From contig CALXSX010000030.1 in the NCBI GenBank assembly GCA_944391265.1, positions 1-27,377 on the forward strand: a DNA stretch of 27,377 bases. The letters run 5' to 3'. This document shows positions 8,413 through 14,445 of this stretch, one piece after another; the first letter of the stretch is position 1; the number at the start of each line of letters is the position of its first letter. Source of the stretch: an uncultured Clostridia bacterium (GTDB lineage: Bacteria; Bacillota; Clostridia; UBA1381). Position numbers and translations under genes: made by a program. The notes under the pieces were generated by a model. That model was not told where the DNA came from. It worked only from the letters and a program-made list of their open reading frames with translations, and ran no database searches.

Positions 8413-8428
8413 CGGGGAGGCAGATATT

Positions 8429-9280
8429 ATGAAAAAATCTATACTTCCGCTTTTGCCGATGTACCTTTTTACACTGCTGCTCGTTATAGCTCCGCTCTTA
8501 TACCTCATCGTGATAAGCTTTATGGAAAAGGGCGAGGTATGGGGTGTAGACAGCGCGTTCACTCTCGCAAACTACGCGAGAATAGCTGAACCTGCATATC
8601 TTAACACCATACTGTTTTCGCTCGGTATGTCAGCGGCGGTAACGGCGGCAACGGCGGCTGTCGGATATCCGTTCGGACTTTTTATGTCACGCCTAAAAAG
8701 CGACAGGGCAAAGTCTGTCCTAATGACTCTTGTTATACTTCCGTTCTGGACAAACGCGCTTGTCAGGATTTACGGATTTATAATACTGCTCCGCGGAAAC
8801 GGGCTGCTATATAAGCTTTTGCACCTTCTCGGCTACGGCGGCGACTCGATTGCGTTTTTGTACACGCCGCAGGCTGTGGCTTTCGGAATGATATACGCAC
8901 TCCTTCCGTTCATGATACTGAGCGTGTACTCGTCATGCGAGAGGCTTGACCGCTCCGTTCCGGAAGCGGCGCGCGACCTTGGCGCAGGAAAAATAAAAAC
9001 ATTCCTGACTGTTACGCTTCCGCTTACAGCAGACGGACTTATATCGGGCATAACGCTCGTTTTCATTCCGTCAATGGGACTGTTTTTCATATCCGACCTG
9101 ATGGGCGGCGGCAAGGTTGTCATACTCGGAAACCTGATTAAAAATCAGCTTTTGACTTCGCGTGATTTTCCGTTTGGGGCGGCACTGTCAGTGGTAATGC
9201 TCGCGCTTATGGTGGTATGCCTTGCGGTTACAGGGCGCATGGGAAAACGCAGAAAACATGAAAGCGAGGCGAAAAACTGA
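8429..9280 (+). CDS. potB: Spermidine/putrescine-type ABC transporter permease PotB
   Basis: Membrane subunit of the importer, 283 residues with about six hydrophobic segments. The cytoplasmic coupling loop of binding-protein-dependent permeases is present (EAARDLGAGKIKTFLTVTLP). The start is ATG 8429, after GGGGAGG; it follows the potA stop by 16 bases. The N-terminal segment and the loop near VDSAFTLANYARI match PotB rather than PotC. Confidence 0.9.
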   Translation: MKKSILPLLPMYLFTLLLVIAPLLYLIVISFMEKGEVWGVDSAFTLANYARIAEPAYLNTILFSLGMSAAVTAATAAVGYPFGLFMSRLKSDRAKSVLMTLVILPFWTNALVRIYGFIILLRGNGLLYKLLHLLGYGGDSIAFLYTPQAVAFGMIYALLPFMILSVYSSCERLDRSVPEAARDLGAGKIKTFLTVTLPLTADGLISGITLVFIPSMGLFFISDLMGGGKVVILGNLIKNQLLTSRDFPFGAALSVVMLALMVVCLAVTGRMGKRRKHESEAKN

Positions 9281-9281
9281 T

Positions 9282-10070
9282 ATGCCAAAACAGAAAAAAG
9301 TAAATTTCGAGAAAATATATCTTGCCGCTGTTCTCGCTTTTATATACGTGCCGATGCTGCTTGTCATAGTCTACTCGTTTAATGAATCAAAGCTCAGTAC
9401 CGTATGGGGCGGGTTCTCGCTCGACTGGTACAAAAAGCTCTTTTCAAACAGGGAGCTGGGTGCGGCGTTTAAAAACAGCCTGATAGTCGCATTTTCAAGC
9501 TCGGTTCTTGCGGCGGTGATAGGAACTTCAGGAGCCCTCGGCTTTCGCAAATACACCGGCGCCGTTAACTCTGCCGCGGAAAAGCTCGCCGTTTTTCCGC
9601 TGATGATGCCTGAGATAATAACGGGACTTGTTTTTCTTTTGATATTTTCAGCTGTAAATATAAAATTCGGCCTTCTCACGCTTGTAATCGCGCACACATC
9701 ATTTTGCGTGCCGTACGTGTTCATGGTGGTAAAAGGGAGCCTGTCACAGCTGGACGACAGCGGGGCGGAAGCGGCGCGCGACCTTGGCGCGTCCCCGGCA
9801 CGTGCGTTCTTTGACGTAACTCTGCCGTCCATTTTCCCGTCTGTTATGAGCGGCACACTGCTTTCGTTTGCAATGTCGCTTGACGACGTTGTGATAAGCT
9901 TTTTCGTGACGGGAGCAAAAACGAACACGCTTCCTATAAAGATATATTCACAGCTCAAGGTAGGAGTCACACCGGAGATAAACGCACTGTGCACCGTAAT
10001 ATTTGCAGTGACTCTGGTAGTGGTAGCACTGTACCTCGGAATAGGCAAAAGCCGCGGTCAGCGCAGGTAA
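9282..10070 (+). CDS. potC: Spermidine/putrescine-type ABC transporter permease PotC
   Basis: Second membrane subunit, 262 residues with six hydrophobic segments. It contains YSFNESK near the N terminus, typical of PotC, and the coupling loop EAARDLGASPARAFFDVTLPSIFP. The start codon is one base after the potB stop, so the two are translationally coupled. A terminator follows at once. The substrate-binding protein PotD, which normally ends this operon, is missing from the window. Confidence 0.9.
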   Translation: MPKQKKVNFEKIYLAAVLAFIYVPMLLVIVYSFNESKLSTVWGGFSLDWYKKLFSNRELGAAFKNSLIVAFSSSVLAAVIGTSGALGFRKYTGAVNSAAEKLAVFPLMMPEIITGLVFLLIFSAVNIKFGLLTLVIAHTSFCVPYVFMVVKGSLSQLDDSGAEAARDLGASPARAFFDVTLPSIFPSVMSGTLLSFAMSLDDVVISFFVTGAKTNTLPIKIYSQLKVGVTPEINALCTVIFAVTLVVVALYLGIGKSRGQRR

Positions 10071-10090
10071 TCCTTAACATTTTACGATTA

Positions 10091-10130
10091 GCGGCGCAGA
10101 AAAAGTCTGACTTTTTTTGCGCCGCCTTTT
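10091..10130 (+). terminator. Rho-independent terminator after potC
   Basis: GCGGCGCAGAAAAAG pairs with CTTTTTTTGCGCCGC with one G-U pair. The stem runs from 10091 to 10125 with a small TCTGA loop and is followed by CTTTTATTG. The TTGACA of the next promoter begins at 10132, directly after it. Confidence 0.85.
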
Positions 10131-10131
10131 A

Positions 10132-10160
10132 TTGACATAAGCGATGGTATATAGTATAAT
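10132..10160 (+). promoter_or_regulatory. Consensus sigma-A promoter of the ECF sigma operon
   Basis: TTGACA (10132-10137), exactly 17 bases, then TATAAT (10155-10160). Both boxes match the vegetative consensus perfectly, so basal transcription should be strong. This is unusual for an ECF sigma gene, which is often driven by its own sigma factor, and suggests control after initiation. Confidence 0.85.
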
Positions 10161-10186
10161 TAGAGTGTATATATTTTTCAAAAAAG

Positions 10187-10267
10187 ACTGTCATTCAAAG
10201 AGGACAAGACAGTGAGAGATTGTAATCTCACTGATTACAAATATGAACCCCGCCTATAGCGGCGGGG
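10187..10267 (+). promoter_or_regulatory. Structured leader with alternative hairpins upstream of the ECF sigma gene
   Basis: Four inverted repeats lie in 81 bases. P1: ACTGTC 10187-10192 with GACAGT 10208-10213. P2: CAGTGAGA 10210-10217 with TCTCACTG 10226-10233. P3: TTGTAATC 10220-10227 with GATTACAA 10233-10240. P4: CCCCGCC 10248-10254 with GGCGGGG 10261-10267. P3 shares bases with P2, and P2 shares bases with P1, so they are mutually exclusive. P4 ends 13 bases before the ribosome binding site GGGAGGTGAT. The layout resembles an attenuator or riboregulator but matches no riboswitch class that I recognise. Confidence 0.5.
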
Positions 10268-10296
10268 ATATCATGTATCCGGGAGGTGATGCGGAG

Positions 10297-10860
10297 TTGA
10301 CGGAAAAAGAGCTTATCTCACTGCTCAAAAAAGGCGACAGAGACGCTTTTAATGAGCTTGTAGCGAGATACCAGAGCAAGGTCATAAACATTTCATATAA
10401 CCTGCTGTCAGACAGCGAGGACGCACTCGATGCATCACAGGAGGTATTTATTAAGATATACAGGAACATTTCCACATTTCGTGAGAGCTCGTCACTGTCA
10501 ACATGGATATACAGAATAACGGTCAATATCTGCCGCGATACGCTCCGGAAAAGACAGCGCACCGCCGACACGGTCAGCATTACAGGCGAAGACGATGAAA
10601 CGCAGGACATACCTGACACAGGCTCAAGCCCGGAGCTTATGACGGAGCACACGGAGCTTCAGCTCGCCGTGAGGAGAGCGATAGCGGAGCTGAGCGAGGA
10701 GTATAAAACAGTGCTCACGCTCTGCGATATAGAGGGAATGTCATACGATGATATTTCAGCGATACTCCGTATACCGACGGGAACGGTCAAGTCAAGACTA
10801 AACAGGGCAAGAGCCGCGCTGAGGAAAAAAATTTCAGAAAACAGGGAACATTTCTTCTGA
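10297..10860 (+). CDS. ECF-type RNA polymerase sigma factor (SigW-like)
   Basis: A 187-residue group 4 sigma factor. Region 2 reads DALDASQEVFIKIYRNISTF followed by STWIYRITVNICRD, and region 4 reads YDDISAILRIPTGTVKSRLNRAR, the DNA-binding helix-turn-helix. An acidic linker (GEDDETQDIPD) joins them. It directs RNA polymerase to a stress- or surface-related regulon that the window does not reveal. I chose the TTG at 10297 because the ideal GGGAGGTGAT lies just before it and the protein then begins like its relatives (TEKELISLLKKGD). ATGs at 10243 and 10273 are in frame but poorly served; the first overlaps a hairpin. The next gene encodes its probable anti-sigma factor. Confidence 0.92.
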   Translation: MTEKELISLLKKGDRDAFNELVARYQSKVINISYNLLSDSEDALDASQEVFIKIYRNISTFRESSSLSTWIYRITVNICRDTLRKRQRTADTVSITGEDDETQDIPDTGSSPELMTEHTELQLAVRRAIAELSEEYKTVLTLCDIEGMSYDDISAILRIPTGTVKSRLNRARAALRKKISENREHFF

Positions 10861-10881
10861 TATATGCGTCTAATTTAATGT

Positions 10882-10909
10882 AAGTGTAAATGTTATGTAA
10901 TATACACTT
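10882..10909 (+). promoter_or_regulatory. Inverted repeat before the anti-sigma gene
   Basis: AAGTGTA (10882-10888) and TACACTT (10903-10909) flank 14 bases, ending two bases before the ribosome binding site GAAAGGAGG. It could be a weak mRNA hairpin that lowers translation of the anti-sigma factor, or a protein-binding site. Confidence 0.3.
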
Positions 10910-10927
10910 GGAAAGGAGGCAAGTGCT

Positions 10928-12121
10928 TTGCACGATTCGTATTACGAAAACATCGACTTGTATTTAAGCGGCGACTGCGGCGAAGAAGAGCTGCGGAAGT
11001 TCAATGAACATATGAAAAGCTGCGAAAATTGCAGGCGTGAGTATGAGCTCGCGCTTGAGATAAAACAAGCGATGTGCGAAATGCCAAAGATAACGCCTCC
11101 TGCCGATTTCGCAAAGGCCCTTAATGACAGGCTTGACAGAGAGGAAGCTCGAAAGCCTGCGAGACTGCCGCTTTATAAGAGATACTCCGCACTTGCGGCG
11201 TGTATCGTGCTTATAGCGGTGCTCGCAATAGATACGGCTCAGATAACGCACGATGCGCCCATAGAGGAGCGAGTGCTTCCGGCCGAAACACAGGGTCTTG
11301 ACGAAAACACCGATATATCTGCGGCGGAAAATACAGTACTGCCGCAGGAAACAGAAGATGTTACAGCCATGACACCGGCACCTGCCGAGGCTCCGGCTTC
11401 TACCGACTCGGAGACCGCAGCACATGCCGCTGTATCTGAAACCGCTTCAGCTCAGCCAGTCAGCACAGAGCGTGAGACTATTCAAACTCCTGCTGTCAGC
11501 AGACCGGCAGCGCAAGCTAACCGTCCGGTGCAAACAACGCCCGAACCGGCTCAGCAGACTGAACAGCAAGTAACTCAGGCGCAGTCGCAGGAAACAACAC
11601 CTGCGCAAGCACCGCAGATTGATCCGGATGCAAAGCCAATAGCTTCGTCTATACCGAGCTATGTTGACGAAAAGGACAGTGTGATACTTGCAACTGACGT
11701 TGAAAAGGATTATCAGATAACCGGTTTAACTCTTGAAAACCTGCCTGTTAAAAAACGCGATCTGGCGGCGGAGTTCGCATTAGTCCAGAACCCCAAAACG
11801 GGAACGGTAATCGCCAACCCGTCAACTCTTGCTTCTATCGAAGGCATAGAGATAACAGGGGCAGCGAGCAATCGGCAAAATTTGTCAAGCTACGCAGTCG
11901 GCGGCGGCTCAATTTCCATTTCAGCTAAGGATAAGGAAGCAGTTGACGATATGCTGAAAAAGTATATGGTATCAGAGCAAGATGATTTGTATTTCTTCAC
12001 CGGTGAAAACTTTAAGATTTTCACTAACGAGATGACAGAAAGCGGAATAAACTTTGAGGAGCGTTCCATTAGCGCAAACAATGGTCGCAACATTGCATTT
12101 CAGCTTATAATCAAGAAATAA
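10928..12121 (+). CDS. Probable anti-sigma factor with zinc-finger (zf-HC2) and extracytoplasmic domain
   Basis: A 397-residue membrane protein. Residues 1-50 form the anti-sigma zinc-finger, with the motif H28-x3-C32-x2-C35 (EHMKSCENC), which would hold the ECF factor encoded just upstream. One membrane helix spans about residues 86-102. Outside the cell follow a long Ala/Thr/Pro/Glu/Gln-rich linker (about 110-235) and a C-terminal domain (about 265-397) that I do not recognise and that may sense the envelope. The start is TTG 10928, eight bases after AAAGGAGG; no ATG fits the zinc-finger start. It is 67 bases after the sigma gene and is followed by a strong terminator. No site-protease motif is evident. 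Confidence 0.82.
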   Translation: MHDSYYENIDLYLSGDCGEEELRKFNEHMKSCENCRREYELALEIKQAMCEMPKITPPADFAKALNDRLDREEARKPARLPLYKRYSALAACIVLIAVLAIDTAQITHDAPIEERVLPAETQGLDENTDISAAENTVLPQETEDVTAMTPAPAEAPASTDSETAAHAAVSETASAQPVSTERETIQTPAVSRPAAQANRPVQTTPEPAQQTEQQVTQAQSQETTPAQAPQIDPDAKPIASSIPSYVDEKDSVILATDVEKDYQITGLTLENLPVKKRDLAAEFALVQNPKTGTVIANPSTLASIEGIEITGAASNRQNLSSYAVGGGSISISAKDKEAVDDMLKKYMVSEQDDLYFFTGENFKIFTNEMTESGINFEERSISANNGRNIAFQLIIKK

Positions 12122-12135
12122 CTTTATACCCAAAT

Positions 12136-12150
12136 CGGAGCGCTGCTCCG
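12136..12150 (+). repeat. Short GC hairpin
   Basis: CGGAGC-GCT-GCTCCG, a perfect six-pair stem 15 bases after the anti-sigma stop codon and just before the main terminator. It may protect the transcript's 3' end, or it may be chance. Confidence 0.3.
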
Positions 12151-12157
12151 GTTAAAC

Positions 12158-12197
12158 AAACGGCTGTGAGAGGAATAACCTCTTACAGCCGTTTTTA
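12158..12197 (+). terminator. Rho-independent terminator of the sigma/anti-sigma operon
   Basis: AAACGGCTGTGAGAGG (12158-12173) pairs over 16 bases, with one G-U, with CCTCTTACAGCCGTTT (12179-12194) around AATAA, followed by more T residues. Confidence 0.9.
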
Positions 12198-12220
12198 TAT
12201 TGACTTAAATTTAAATGCTT

Positions 12221-12258
12221 AATAAAAAGCAGTGCGGCGATGTCTGCCGCACTGCTTT
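12221..12258 (-). terminator. Terminator of the dockerin-cohesin-peptide operon
   Basis: AAAGCAGTGCGGC (12226-12238) and GCCGCACTGCTTT (12246-12258) form a perfect 13-pair stem. Leftward, it is followed by TTTTTATT, so it ends the leftward operon 20 bases after the peptide's stop codon. Together with the preceding hairpin it separates two convergent operons. Confidence 0.85.
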
Positions 12259-12277
12259 AATAAGATGTACCCTTAAA

Positions 12278-12427
12278 TTATGCACCAAATATTTTAGTGT
12301 AATCTACTGTCTCTACGTACCCCTTTGAATCGTCAGCGCCTTCACCGAAAACGAGCGAAGTTGTGATTATATCTTCAACAGCGAGTACAGAAACCTCTAA
12401 TTCGGGCTTAGAATAATTCTTTTTCAT
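12278..12427 (-). CDS. 49-residue peptide of unknown function (ITTS-type small clostridial protein)
   Basis: An ATG at 12427, preceded by GGGAGGAG, opens a 49-codon frame that begins MKKNYSKPELEV and contains VEDIITTSLVF, then an acidic, Gly-rich tail ending in TKIFGA. There is no signal peptide or membrane helix and no cysteine. Short proteins with a KPEL-(x)-VEDIITTS layout are familiar to me from Ruminococcus-like genomes, but I know of no function for them. It starts 18 bases after the cohesin gene and precedes the operon terminator, so it is co-expressed with the cohesin and dockerin proteins. A precursor peptide, a leader-type signal or a small partner protein are all possible; nothing here decides between them. 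Confidence 0.75.
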   Translation of the reverse strand: MKKNYSKPELEVSVLAVEDIITTSLVFGEGADDSKGYVETVDYTKIFGA

Positions 12428-12445
12428 ATTATTTCTCCTCCCTTA

Positions 12446-13522
12446 TTATTGAGCTGTTACAGAGTTAACAGTAACATCTACATCAGCAGGTGTGTTCCAA
12501 ATATTAAGACCGAATGTTACTGTAGCGCTGATAGCTGCTCCGAATTCCCATGTATACGTGCCATTCTTTGTTCCGTTATTAAGACTAAATACGAGACTGG
12601 TGAATGACTTTCCTTCGGGAACTGTTACAGTACCGCCGATACCAACTGTCTTGTGCTCGTCATCATACTTATTCTCAGATATAGTCTGCTCAACTGTTAT
12701 TTCAGGTTCGGGCTCAGGCATCTTCTGAAGTCCTGCTATAGCGTCTGCAAGAGCCTCAGCTGCTGCATCAACAGCAGCCTGATCGTCTGCTGCATCAACA
12801 AGAGCTACTGCTGCATCATAAGCAGCTTTAGCTGCTGCCCAAGATTCAGTTGTGTAATCAGCCTCTTTCAAAGCTTTAAAAGCTGCAATCTGAGCGTTAA
12901 GATTCTCGTAATTGATTTCTGGAGCTGTCTGTGCAGGAACTGTTACTTCCTGATAAGACATTGGTGTGCTCTCCGGCTCACCCGTCGTAGCTCTACCAAG
13001 AGTAAACTTCAAAGGATTAGAAGCACTAATTTCCTGTGTTGTTGTGAAGTGGAACTTACCTATAACTGCATTCTGCTCTTCATCCGGCTCTTCAATAGCA
13101 TAAGCACCTGCAAAAGCAACTATACATCTGTTATCAGAACGATTTACAGTAGGCTTTCCAAAATAAGAACCTAAAACTGTGTTACCAACTCTTGTGTCAT
13201 TCCACCATGTGAGGTCCAACCATGTAGGACACTTATTAGCAGATGGACCCGAACCCTGCAACGTATCATCCGCTGCAAGCTTTTCAGTATCAAAATGTAA
13301 ATCATATCCAAGAGCCGTAATACCAGCTATATGATCCATTGTAACTGTTACGACTACTTCTTCACCTACACCAAGAGATGTGATTTCACTTCCACTACCG
13401 TCTGTTACACTGATAGTAACCACACGACTCTCAGCTGCACTAACTGAAAACACAGCTAAAGACGAAATCATAGCGATAGCAGAAATTGCAGCTACTAATT
13501 TCTTCATTATCTTCATCTTCAT
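12446..13522 (-). CDS. Secreted cohesin-like domain protein with FIVAR module
   Basis: A 358-residue exported protein. Residues 1-30 are a signal peptide (KK, then a hydrophobic run ending VSAA). Residues about 31-195 look like a cohesin domain: early VVTISVTDGSG and GVGEEVVVTVTM strands, then ALGYDLHFDTEKLAA, the hallmark first strand pair of cohesins. Residues about 207-266 are a FIVAR helical module (DYTTESWAAAKAAYDAAVAL and a second helix). Residues about 275-358 form a beta-rich domain I do not recognise. No LPXTG, S-layer or membrane anchor follows. Starts at 13522 or 13516 are both possible; GGAGG is four or ten bases away. It lies 15 bases after the dockerin gene, so the two products probably meet outside the cell. 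Confidence 0.83.
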   Translation of the reverse strand: MKMKIMKKLVAAISAIAMISSLAVFSVSAAESRVVTISVTDGSGSEITSLGVGEEVVVTVTMDHIAGITALGYDLHFDTEKLAADDTLQGSGPSANKCPTWLDLTWWNDTRVGNTVLGSYFGKPTVNRSDNRCIVAFAGAYAIEEPDEEQNAVIGKFHFTTTQEISASNPLKFTLGRATTGEPESTPMSYQEVTVPAQTAPEINYENLNAQIAAFKALKEADYTTESWAAAKAAYDAAVALVDAADDQAAVDAAAEALADAIAGLQKMPEPEPEITVEQTISENKYDDEHKTVGIGGTVTVPEGKSFTSLVFSLNNGTKNGTYTWEFGAAISATVTFGLNIWNTPADVDVTVNSVTAQ

Positions 13523-13537
13523 GAAACCTCCATTATT

Positions 13538-14149
13538 TTATTGTTGTTCAATTGGGAACTGTGTAATAATCTCTGCAAAATACTGCATAATGTATGATGC
13601 ATCTGTACTATCAACTACTGCTGTTCCATCAACATCAGCCGCTTTTAAGGCAACTTCATTTCCATCAGGATGTGGGAACTCTGTAATAATCTCTGCAAAA
13701 TACTGCATTACATACGAAGCGTCCGTGCTATCAGGTGTAGCCGTACCGTCTACATCGCCATATATAACAGTAACTTCACCTGTTCCGTCTGACTTAATGT
13801 CAAAAACAACCGGTTCAGAGAGCTGTTCTCCGCCTATACGAACCTCGTACTCAGCAGGGTTGTCAAGTGAACCCTTAAGTCCCATATTTGCTATAATAGC
13901 TGTGAAAGCATCTCCGAACTCGTCCTGATTGATATAGTAAATAACCTCAGCCAAAGCTTCATCTGCGCCAAATGTCTTTGGCACGACAACTACTGTCATC
14001 TGACCGCCTGTAACGTTAACGTCTCCGGCAGCGAGCTCAAGAGCTACTTTATTTGTTTCCGAATCATATGTAGCTTCTGTAGCGAAAGCAGTTGTTGAAA
14101 GAGCCAAAGTAGCAGCTGCTGCCAACAATACGCCTTTAAATAATTTCAT
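13538..14149 (-). CDS. Secreted dockerin protein
   Basis: A 203-residue exported protein. Residues 1-23 are a signal peptide ending AFA. Residues about 25-128 form a beta-rich domain without a recognised enzyme motif. The C terminus is a type I dockerin with two near-identical segments: DVDGTATPDSTD at 132-143 and DVDGTAVVDSTD at 172-183, each followed by ASY(V/I)MQYFAEIIT(E/Q)FP. Calcium ligands at loop positions 1, 3, 9 and 12 are Asp in both. Position 5, usually Asp or Asn, is Thr in both. The cohesin-contact pair at positions 10-11 is Ser-Thr, as in classical cellulosomal dockerins. It is the first gene of a three-gene operon. A dockerin on something with no visible catalytic domain is odd. 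Confidence 0.88.
   Translation of the reverse strand: MKLFKGVLLAAAATLALSTTAFATEATYDSETNKVALELAAGDVNVTGGQMTVVVVPKTFGADEALAEVIYYINQDEFGDAFTAIIANMGLKGSLDNPAEYEVRIGGEQLSEPVVFDIKSDGTGEVTVIYGDVDGTATPDSTDASYVMQYFAEIITEFPHPDGNEVALKAADVDGTAVVDSTDASYIMQYFAEIITQFPIEQQ
13554..13733 (-). repeat. Near-identical DNA duplication encoding the two dockerin segments
   Basis: The stretches starting at 13554 and 13674 match almost base for base over about 34 bases (GGAACT, a one-base difference, then GTAATAATCTCTGCAAAATA and CTGCAT) and more loosely for another 26. The offset is 120 bases, or 40 codons. Such silent identity suggests a recent duplication or gene conversion rather than selection on protein alone. 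Confidence 0.8.
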
Positions 14150-14201
14150 GCCTTAATTAACTCCTTTCCAAATATAACTCTCAGAAAAAGCTCATCCACT
14201 C

Positions 14202-14254
14202 GTCGGCTGTACAAAATCGCGGCTCGGGCAAACCGCCTCATCGAAAACGCCGAC
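14202..14254 (-). promoter_or_regulatory. Structured 5' leader of the dockerin operon
   Basis: The predicted leader is about 125 bases. Within it GTCGGC (14202-14207) pairs with GCCGAC (14249-14254), enclosing a second stem GCGG (14219-14222) with CCGC (14233-14236). The fold is a long arm with an internal loop. It matches no riboswitch that I can identify. AAAGGAG lies after it, 11 bases from the ATG. Confidence 0.35.
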
Positions 14255-14283
14255 ACTCAGGCAGAACTTTTTTCATATGTTAA

Positions 14284-14312
14284 TTATACAATACTCTTAA
14301 TCCAATTTCAAG
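14284..14312 (-). promoter_or_regulatory. Sigma-A promoter of the dockerin-cohesin-peptide operon
   Basis: Leftward, TTGAAA (14307-14312), 17 bases, TATAAT (14284-14289). Transcription would start near 14277. Upstream lie two exact copies of TATAACAAAT (14341-14350 and 14365-14374), 24 bases apart, which could bind an activator. Confidence 0.75.
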
Positions 14313-14445
14313 TATTTTTAAAAAAAATTTCAAATTCGGCATTTGTTATACTTTGAATTTTTCTATTTGTTATAATTGCACAAACAAGCTCCTAATGCCT
14401 TTCCGGCATTTTACAAAAACCTGTTTCAGCTCTTAAAAAACTCCC

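Noticed and set aside
9371..10048. A 225-codon open frame antisense to potC
   Set aside because: It is Thr/Ser/Ala-rich without a recognisable domain and has no ribosome binding site; potC on the other strand has clear motifs.
12653..13174. Open frames antisense to the cohesin gene
   Set aside because: The product is a Cys/Ser-rich low-complexity string and the opposite strand has a signal peptide, a cohesin-like domain and a FIVAR module.
13380..13928. A 182-codon open frame antisense to the dockerin gene
   Set aside because: It spans the end of one gene and most of another, and merely mirrors the repeated dockerin codons.
14150..14200. CTGAGA-like sequence in the dockerin leader, suggesting a TPP riboswitch
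   Set aside because: The second conserved half of the TPP riboswitch (the ACCTGAT...TAAT..CCAGCG block) is missing, and the genes downstream have no thiamine link.
14224..14245. GGGCAAACCGCC on the plus strand, resembling the start of a c-di-GMP-I riboswitch
   Set aside because: It is on the strand opposite the transcript, and the other conserved parts of that class are absent.
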